A DNA stretch of 7,401 bases, from assembly GCA_945874115.1 (NCBI GenBank), contig CAMCFD010000075.1, positions 1-7,401 on the forward strand, given 5' to 3'. Shown here one piece after another: positions 1-4,560 of this stretch. This DNA comes from Rickettsia typhi. GTDB lineage: Bacteria; Pseudomonadota; Alphaproteobacteria; Rickettsiales; UBA1997. The position numbers and the translations under genes are program-made. The notes below the pieces were generated by a model. That model was given only the letters and a program-made list of their open reading frames with translations, did not search any database and was not told the origin of the DNA. Position 1 is the first letter of the stretch, and each line of letters begins with the position of its first letter.

Positions 1-873
1 TTTTAAATCGAATTTCATATCGTTTCCGGCGATTTTATTATGAAGCACACCATCAATAACAAAAACGCCATTTTCTTGAATTTTTTTCGCCGAAACAGCA
101 ACCAAATTAGCCTTAAAATTTTTATCGCGGTTAAGCTCTTCAAAAACCTCGCGCGCAGATTCATCGTCAACATTTATTACCGCAAAATCACCCTCTTTTT
201 GATTTTGAAAAATTTTCTTTTTAAGCGCAACATAATTCGCAAAACTTCCGTGACGATCAATGTGATCAGGCGTTATGTTTGTAAGAGCCGCAACATTAAA
301 ATGAGTTTTATTAATCAAGTCAAGTTGATAAGATGACATCTCTAAAACCATTTTAGCTTTTGCGTCTTTGTTGGCGAAATTTTGTTTTTGCATTAATTCA
401 AAAACAGGAATGCCGATATTTCCCGCTAGATATGATTTTTCATTAATTTCTGTGAAAATAAAGTCTACTAAAGCCGAACTTGTCGATTTTCCGTTAGTGC
501 CCGTAATGCCAACAAAATCGCGCCCAGCGGCGTTTGTAAATAAATAAAACAGCTCGATGTCGCAAAAAATTTGCGCTTTTTTTTGCTCAACAATTTCTAA
601 AATTTTGTGCTTCTTGGGGAAATAAAGAGGAATTCCGGGGGAAAAAATCACGCCAGTTTTATCGCTAATTTCGCCTTCAATTTCGTTGCTTTCTAAAAAC
701 TTTACCGACTTTGTAGCGTTTTGCAACACATCACTTCCAATCTTGTCGCGCGCGACTTTGAGCGCATTTTCATTATCGTCAGTCAATAAAACTTCATAAC
801 CATTTTTTATCAAAAATTTAGCCGCGTCAATTCCTGAAATTCCAAGACCATAAATTAAAATATTTCGAAACAT
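1..873 (-). CDS. murD: UDP-N-acetylmuramoylalanine--D-glutamate ligase MurD (partial, C-terminus off the left edge)
   Basis: MurD is the cytoplasmic ATP-dependent ligase that adds D-glutamate to UDP-MurNAc-L-Ala during peptidoglycan precursor synthesis. I translated the minus strand from the ATG at 873-871; it stays open for 291 codons to base 1, about two thirds of a usual 440-460 aa MurD. The missing part is most of the C-terminal ligase domain. Visible marks in order are a Rossmann-like GLGISG at residues 9-14 (nucleotide-sugar binding), the Mur ligase P-loop GITGTNGKST at 122-131, AGNIGIPVF at 150-158, SSYQL at 180-184 and NITPDHIDRH at 199-208. SSYQL and AGNIG separate MurD from MurC, MurE and MurF. 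The start lies 2 nt past the acpS stop with no evident Shine-Dalgarno, so translation is probably coupled to acpS. The presence of MurD implies the organism retains peptidoglycan synthesis. The identification is firm; only the end is unseen. Confidence 0.95.
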   Translation of the reverse strand, partial: MFRNILIYGLGISGIDAAKFLIKNGYEVLLTDDNENALKVARDKIGSDVLQNATKSVKFLESNEIEGEISDKTGVIFSPGIPLYFPKKHKILEIVEQKKAQIFCDIELFYLFTNAAGRDFVGITGTNGKSTSSALVDFIFTEINEKSYLAGNIGIPVFELMQKQNFANKDAKAKMVLEMSSYQLDLINKTHFNVAALTNITPDHIDRHGSFANYVALKKKIFQNQKEGDFAVINVDDESAREVFEELNRDKNFKANLVAVSAKKIQENGVFVIDGVLHNKIAGNDMKFDLK

Positions 874-875
874 AT

Positions 876-1292
876 TTATTTATCCATTGATTCAATTATA
901 ACGAAAGCTTGCGCAATTGGCATTTCATCAGAAAGCGACAAATGAAATGAAAGCTTTTCTGCGCGAAAATGTTGGTGCAAAAAATCGATTTTTTGGTTTA
1001 AAATTGCGATAAAAGGCTTGCCGAGTTCGTCATTATTGACTTCGATGTCGCAAAAATTTATTCCGCGCCCAATTCCAATGCCGCAAGCCTTAGAAAAAGC
1101 CTCTTTCGCAGCAAATCTTTTAGCATAATAAGCTAATCTTGGCAAAAAATTGTCTTGCTCGACCTTTATTTTCATAGCTTTTTCATTTTCATTTTTCGTA
1201 AAAAACTTCTCGAAAAATCTATCGCCAAACTCTTGCCACAAATGCTCAATTCTACTCACGCTAGTAATATCAACGCCAATGCCTAAAATCAT
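876..1292 (-). CDS. acpS: holo-[acyl-carrier-protein] synthase AcpS
   Basis: AcpS transfers the 4'-phosphopantetheine arm of coenzyme A to a serine of apo-ACP, which activates ACP for fatty acid and lipid synthesis. The 138-residue product is close to the normal AcpS length (about 120-130). The N-terminus has GIGVDI at 4-9, with D8 as the expected Mg2+ ligand. The hallmark KRFAAKEAFSKA lies at 58-69, with E64 as the second metal ligand and K63 beside it. CDIEVNNDELGKP at 81-93 and HLSLSDE at 117-123 match the conserved C-terminal half. The ATG at 1292 is preferred because the conserved GIGVDI starts three residues later. It is the first gene of a pair with murD (2-nt gap). A plausible minus-strand promoter lies about 25-55 nt upstream. 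Nothing appears broken. Confidence 0.95.
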   Translation of the reverse strand: MILGIGVDITSVSRIEHLWQEFGDRFFEKFFTKNENEKAMKIKVEQDNFLPRLAYYAKRFAAKEAFSKACGIGIGRGINFCDIEVNNDELGKPFIAILNQKIDFLHQHFRAEKLSFHLSLSDEMPIAQAFVIIESMDK

Positions 1293-1317
1293 TTTAAATA
1301 TAGTTAAATTTTAACCA

Positions 1318-1346
1318 AATATATAATAAATTATTTTAGTATGCAA
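1318..1346 (-). promoter_or_regulatory. candidate sigma70-type promoter for acpS-murD
   Basis: On the minus strand, TTGCAT (plus 1341-1346) and TATATT (plus 1318-1323) are separated by 17 nt. The -10 matches the consensus at 5 of 6 positions, the -35 at only 3 of 6. A transcript would start about 20 nt before the acpS ATG at 1292. In DNA this AT-rich such matches arise easily, so this is only the best candidate. The -35 overlaps one of the TGCAAAT heptamers described separately. Confidence 0.3.
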
Positions 1347-1454
1347 ATAAAACAAAATATTAATTTATGTTGCAAATGCCGTAATTATTTTGTAAAAATA
1401 TAGATGTTATTTTCTTTCTTGCAAATTTTAAATATTTTTGCAATTTATGCAAAT
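1342..1454. repeat. cluster of TGCAAAT heptamers with inverted half-sites
   Basis: The heptamer TGCAAAT occurs exactly on the plus strand at 1342-1348, 1371-1377, 1420-1426 and 1448-1454, with the variant TGCAATT at 1439-1445. Two inverted arrangements result: TTGCAAA (1419-1425) facing TTTGCAA (1437-1443), and TTTGCA (1437-1442) facing TGCAAA (1448-1453). The cluster lies in the spacer between two divergent units. Repeated half-sites of this kind are typical of binding sites for a DNA-binding protein, but no known regulator is recognised, and AT-rich sequence raises the chance background. Confidence 0.45.
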
Positions 1455-1469
1455 TTCTAAGATTTTACG

Positions 1470-1518
1470 TAATTTTCGGTGATTTTTGACAAAATATCAC
1501 AAAAATCACCAAAAATTA
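1470..1518. promoter_or_regulatory. long imperfect inverted repeat (hairpin or operator) upstream of the GspL-like gene
   Basis: GGTGATTTTTG at 1478-1488 is exactly complementary to CAAAAATCACC at 1500-1510, with an 11-nt loop. Beyond one C/A mismatch (1477 and 1511) the pairing continues for 7 more bases: TAATTTT at 1470-1476 against AAAATTA at 1512-1518. In total 18 of 19 positions pair. No T-run follows on either strand, which argues against a simple intrinsic terminator, and the neighbouring genes point away from it. It ends 57 nt before the ATG at 1576 and 12 nt before a possible -35 box. An operator is the simplest reading; an RNA leader element is possible if transcription starts further upstream. 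Confidence 0.6.
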
Positions 1519-1530
1519 TGCTATTTTACC

Positions 1531-1560
1531 TTGAAAAAAGATAAATTCTCACTTTTTAAT
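1531..1560 (+). promoter_or_regulatory. candidate promoter for the GspL/PilO-like pair
   Basis: TTGAAA (1531-1536) and TTTAAT (1555-1560) are separated by 18 nt, and each matches the sigma70 consensus at 5 of 6 positions. Transcription would begin close to 1567, leaving a leader of only about 10 nt before the ATG at 1576. That fits the absence of any Shine-Dalgarno there. A perfect TTGACA at 1486-1491 lies inside the hairpin but has no -10 box at normal spacing. Low confidence because of the base composition. Confidence 0.3.
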
Positions 1561-1575
1561 TGAATTTTGAACAAA

Positions 1576-3126
1576 ATGATGGCTGTAAAAAACGGGTTCA
1601 TTATCACTATAGGAGAATATGGCGTCGTTTTTGTTTTGCACAAAAAAGGAGAGATTCAAAGCAAAATATTCATAAAAGAAATTAATGAAGAAGCCGAAAA
1701 AAACCTTAAAGAACTTTTTACAAAAAATAAAGAGGTTCCGGTTTATATTTTGCTTGATACCGTTGATCAAAGTTATAAAAAACGCGAATATCCTTTTGTC
1801 AAAAAAAATGATTTAACTCACCTGATAAATCGCGATCTCGCCTCTGATGTCAGCAAAGAAAGCGTGAAGAATTACATAATTTTAAACGATTCAGAAAATA
1901 ACAGCACAAAGCTACAAAAAGACAAAAAGTGGAATTGTTTATTTATCTCGGCGTCAATTTCGCGCGCCACGCAAAAATATATCGATTTTATCAACGAAAT
2001 GCCCAATCGTCTGATCGGAATTTATATGCTTCCAATCGAGTCGGCGCTTCTCTTTAAGCTTTTAAAAGAAAGCGTAAAATCTTCATCGAAAATCTCCGAC
2101 AAAAAAAGTGATGTTTATTGCTTAGTCACCCAAAATAAAGTTAGCGGAGTCAGGCAAACCGTGTTTTTGAAAGACCAATTAATTTTTACACGACTTCTCG
2201 ATTATCATTGTGACGATGTCAATTTTACCGAGAAATATGAGAAAGATTTATACGCAACTTCGGAATATTTAAAGCGACTTTTTCCAGAAATCAACACGCA
2301 AGAACTTGAAACAATCAATATTTTGCCGGCCGAAGTTTTGAAGAAAATTTCAGTGATAAAAAATATTGAGTTTAATTTCATAAATTATACACCGCACAAA
2401 GCCGCACTGTTGACAAATAAAGCATCGACGGTTTCTGAAAATGGCAATTATTGCGACTTGCTAATTTCGAAGATTTTTTGTGATGCCAAAAAGAAAGTTT
2501 TGAAGTTTTCTACACCAAAAATTATTTTTCTTGAAAAAATGTTTTTGGTAATGAAATCTTCCTATTATGCCAATCTTTTTATTCTTCTTTTAATCGGATT
2601 TTATTGCCTTTTTGCGATTTCAAAAATCAATGAATCGGAAGAAAATATTGCAATGGTTTCAGCGGATAAATTGTTAGCTTTACAAACCTTAAACAGAACA
2701 ACAAATAAAGCTTTTGGTGATGATAATGTTGAGCAAGACGAGCTTGATAAGATTTTAGACTTTGGCAAAGTTCACGAAAATTTATCGAATTTTGAAAATA
2801 TTTTATTCGACAATTACGAAAAATTAAAATTTGTGCGCGGATATCCACTAAAATTTGACTCAATTAATTTTTCTCTCGAAAACTTTAATGGCAAGAATCC
2901 ATCAAGCGCCTACAAATATCGACTTAATTTAAAAGGAAAAATTTATAACAAAAGTGGCGATATCGAAAATTTATTTTCTGAATTTGATGAAATTTCTTCG
3001 GGCTTTAAAAAAGAATTTTCTCAAGATAAAATTTCACATTCTGAATTACCAAAAAATATAGATTTCGCTCAAAAATATTTCGACTTTCCGGTTGATTTTA
3101 CTGTAGAGGGGGCTTCTAAAAAATAA
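1576..3126 (+). CDS. GspL-like / fused PilM-PilN-like inner-membrane protein
   Basis: This 516-residue protein has the architecture of GspL, or of PilM fused to PilN, the inner-membrane platform proteins of type II secretion and type IV pili. Residues 1 to about 325 form a soluble cytoplasmic part. It begins with a beta-hairpin like the start of an actin-like fold (FIITIGEYGVVFVL), and continues with ILLDTVDQ (58-65), GIYMLPIESALLFKLL (148-163) and RQTVFLKDQLIFTRLL (193-208). The last resembles the strand-turn-strand before the invariant Arg of PilM-type proteins. One hydrophobic helix lies at about 329-348. Residues 349-516 would be periplasmic, with a segment from 435 onward (KYRLNLKGKIYNKSGDIENL) resembling the ferredoxin-like domain of PilN. 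In the first phosphate loop the usual Asp of DxG is Thr (TIG at 11-13), so nucleotide binding is doubtful, as in GspL. The start is ATG 1576; a second ATG follows at 1579 and an in-frame TTG lies at 1567. One base separates its stop from the PilO-like gene. Assignment rests on architecture and motif resemblance. Confidence 0.6.
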   Translation: MMAVKNGFIITIGEYGVVFVLHKKGEIQSKIFIKEINEEAEKNLKELFTKNKEVPVYILLDTVDQSYKKREYPFVKKNDLTHLINRDLASDVSKESVKNYIILNDSENNSTKLQKDKKWNCLFISASISRATQKYIDFINEMPNRLIGIYMLPIESALLFKLLKESVKSSSKISDKKSDVYCLVTQNKVSGVRQTVFLKDQLIFTRLLDYHCDDVNFTEKYEKDLYATSEYLKRLFPEINTQELETINILPAEVLKKISVIKNIEFNFINYTPHKAALLTNKASTVSENGNYCDLLISKIFCDAKKKVLKFSTPKIIFLEKMFLVMKSSYYANLFILLLIGFYCLFAISKINESEENIAMVSADKLLALQTLNRTTNKAFGDDNVEQDELDKILDFGKVHENLSNFENILFDNYEKLKFVRGYPLKFDSINFSLENFNGKNPSSAYKYRLNLKGKIYNKSGDIENLFSEFDEISSGFKKEFSQDKISHSELPKNIDFAQKYFDFPVDFTVEGASKK

Positions 3127-3127
3127 A

Positions 3128-3763
3128 ATGAAAATACAAAAACTTCGCCGCATCATTTTCATCAACATCACGACATCAATAGTTTTGATTGCCGCCTTTG
3201 CTTCAATATTTTTTTACATTTTGAATTTAGGAATAAAATCTGAACAAAATGCCCAAAAAATCAGAACTGAAACCATAGCTTTGAAAGCCAGATCCGTTGA
3301 GCTTGAAGGCAAAATTAAAGAAGCTAAAAAATATCAAGAAATATGGAAAACAATTGACAAAAACAAAAAAAATACGCAAGTTATTAAAATTGACGATATA
3401 AATAAAATTTTAAATGACATTGCTCAAAAACATAATGTTTTATCGCCAAAAATTCAAATAATTCTTCCCGTAGCGCTAAATGACGGAGTTTTTAAACGCA
3501 GCTCTATAAACACTTTATATGCGACGGGAAGCCTTTCATTTAGGACTATTGACGACATCACGGCGATGGAATTTATTCAAGATTTTATTTCGCAACTGCC
3601 CGGCCACATAGTTTTGACTTCAACCGAACTTCGCAAGGAAAAAAATTATAGCTCGCAAGATTTGGTTGATTTAAGCAAGGGAATTTCAAGTGGAAACGTC
3701 TTGGCGCAACTTAATTTTTCTTGGTATAGCTATCGTGACAAAGAAAAGCCAGAAGTTAAATAA
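3128..3763 (+). CDS. PilO/GspM-like inner-membrane protein
   Basis: This 211-residue protein has the layout of PilO and GspM. A short basic cytoplasmic tail (MKIQKLRR) precedes a single membrane helix at about 9-33. A charged, probably coiled-coil stretch follows at about 36-80, then a small alpha/beta domain at about 85-203. That domain includes YATGSLSFRTIDDITAMEFI (131-150), QLPGHIVLTSTELRKEK (156-172) and a closing strand LAQLNFSWYSY (192-202). This matches the PilO plan of short strands around a helix that spans the 'FI..L..lp' segment. The ATG lies 1 nt after the preceding stop; GAGGGGG at 3106-3112 is a possible but rather distant (15 nt) ribosome site, so translation is probably coupled. 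PilO and GspM normally pair with PilN and GspL through their periplasmic domains, which is what the neighbour would supply. Sequence resemblance alone is weak; the pairing and topology make the case. Confidence 0.55.
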   Translation: MKIQKLRRIIFINITTSIVLIAAFASIFFYILNLGIKSEQNAQKIRTETIALKARSVELEGKIKEAKKYQEIWKTIDKNKKNTQVIKIDDINKILNDIAQKHNVLSPKIQIILPVALNDGVFKRSSINTLYATGSLSFRTIDDITAMEFIQDFISQLPGHIVLTSTELRKEKNYSSQDLVDLSKGISSGNVLAQLNFSWYSYRDKEKPEVK

Positions 3764-3821
3764 AGCAACTTCGCATCATCTTAACTTCAAAATCAGCATT
3801 TTTTTAGACCAAAATAAAAAG

Positions 3822-4487
3822 CTAATTATTATCAGGAAGCGACACAAGATTGTGGAATTTTTGGATTTTTTCAATCATGCTTTGATATTTTTGCGGTGCC
3901 TCAATTTTTTGCAAAATCCAGTCATAAATTAACAAATCATCTTCGACTATAAAATTTTCTAAAAGCTTTAATTCTTCGTTTTTAAGTGAGTCAATTTTTT
4001 CTTTAACAAATTCTCCGATTAAATGATCGGTTTCTTTACAGCCGCGGTGAACTGAGCGATATAATATTTGCTTTTTCTGCGACATTTTTTGCACAACAAT
4101 TTCGCGTAATTCTTCTTGCAATTTTTTTACTGCGACACTTTGATATTGCTCGCTTAAAACTCCCCAAACTGGCTTTGGGAAAGCCTTGTCGTTTTCAAAT
4201 CGCGCAATCACATGAATATGAAGCTGTTTAACCATATTTCCAAGCATCGCAATATTAATTTTGTGCGGCTTATATTTTTCTTGCAAAATTTGCGAAACCA
4301 AATTTATTTCTTTCAACACTAAAATTTGTTCGTCAAAATTTAAATCGGTCAACTCTTTTAAATCGGGCTTTTTTGGCACTAAAATCAACCAAGGAAAATC
4401 AGCATTATTCATCAACAACAATTCACAAAAATCGAGATCAAAAATTTTATAAGTGTCTTTTTCTAGAGTTTTATCAAGTTTAAACAT
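3822..4487 (-). CDS. HIT domain - SdhE (succinate dehydrogenase assembly factor) fusion protein
   Basis: This 221-residue protein joins two units normally separate. Residues 1 to about 125 are a HIT-superfamily nucleotide-binding domain: FPWLILVPKKP (31-41), INIAMLGNMVKQLHIHVIAR (77-96) and AFPKPVWG (102-109), a pattern typical of alphaproteobacterial HIT proteins that hydrolyse or transfer nucleotides. The motif is QLHIH (88-92): the first His is Gln, while H90, the expected nucleophile, and H92 remain. Residues about 135-215 are a complete SdhE, the small factor for covalent FAD attachment to SdhA. KKQILYRSVHRGCKETDHLI (138-157) contains the signature RGxxE (R148, G149, E152), followed by DSLKNEELKLLENFI (166-180) and the late motif DDLLIYDWI (183-191). 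The frame is open throughout, with no stop or frameshift at the join. M135 could act as an internal start, but no convincing ribosome site precedes it. The gene is convergent to the PilO-like gene and divergent from recN. Both domain calls are strong; that the product is one polypeptide is an inference. Confidence 0.88.
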   Translation of the reverse strand: MFKLDKTLEKDTYKIFDLDFCELLLMNNADFPWLILVPKKPDLKELTDLNFDEQILVLKEINLVSQILQEKYKPHKINIAMLGNMVKQLHIHVIARFENDKAFPKPVWGVLSEQYQSVAVKKLQEELREIVVQKMSQKKQILYRSVHRGCKETDHLIGEFVKEKIDSLKNEELKLLENFIVEDDLLIYDWILQKIEAPQKYQSMIEKIQKFHNLVSLPDNN

Positions 4488-4496
4488 AATCTCATA

Positions 4497-4524
4497 TTGA
4501 TTGCAAAAAAATTCAATGTAAAAT
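4497..4524 (+). promoter_or_regulatory. candidate promoter for recN-virD4
   Basis: TTGATT (4497-4502) and TAAAAT (4519-4524) are separated by 16 nt; matches to consensus are 4 of 6 and 5 of 6. A transcript would start about 4531, some 30 nt before the recN ATG. No LexA-type operator with spaced GTTC repeats is apparent, so no SOS control can be claimed from this sequence. The -10 sits 1 nt from the -10 of an opposing promoter. Confidence 0.4.
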
Positions 4525-4525
4525 G

Positions 4526-4553
4526 ATTATATATCGAATTTTTAAAAACTCAA
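4526..4553 (-). promoter_or_regulatory. candidate promoter for the HIT-SdhE fusion gene
   Basis: On the minus strand, TTGAGT (plus 4548-4553) and a perfect TATAAT (plus 4526-4531) are separated by 16 nt. The start would be near 4519, leaving a leader of about 32 nt before the ATG at 4487. This is the best-matching promoter in the window, yet still only a consensus match in AT-rich DNA. It overlaps the region where polymerase would bind for recN. Confidence 0.5.
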
Positions 4554-4560
4554 ATTAAGA

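Larger units (their letters stand above)
1293..1575. other. noncoding divergent spacer between acpS and the GspL-like gene
   Basis: This stretch of about 280 bases separates a minus-strand operon from a plus-strand one. I see no credible reading frame or RNA gene in it. It holds candidate promoters for both sides, a cluster of TGCAAAT heptamers at 1342-1454 and a long hairpin at 1470-1518. It is more AT-rich than the flanking genes. The arrangement suggests that regulation of both transcription units is concentrated here. Confidence 0.7.

Noticed and set aside
40..336. Open plus-strand frame of 98 codons
   Set aside because: It lies opposite murD, whose minus-strand frame is intact with all family motifs; the predicted peptide is a low-complexity Lys/Asn/Ile-rich shadow.
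1304..1316. Palindrome GTTAAA-T-TTTAAC just upstream of acpS
   Set aside because: Six-base AT-rich arms with one central base are common by chance in DNA of this composition; no further copies were noticed.
1486..1491. Perfect TTGACA -35 hexamer
   Set aside because: No -10 box lies 16-18 nt downstream; the hexamer overlaps the stem and loop of the inverted repeat and may be incidental.
3795..3823. Possible terminator between the convergent PilO-like and HIT-SdhE genes
   Set aside because: Only AGC/GCT plus a run of T:A pairs with a bulged base can form, and no T-run follows on either strand; too weak to call.
3690..3932. Open plus-strand frame of 80 codons spanning the end of the PilO-like gene
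   Set aside because: It overlaps the ends of two convergent genes in another frame, has no recognisable domain and no ribosome site.
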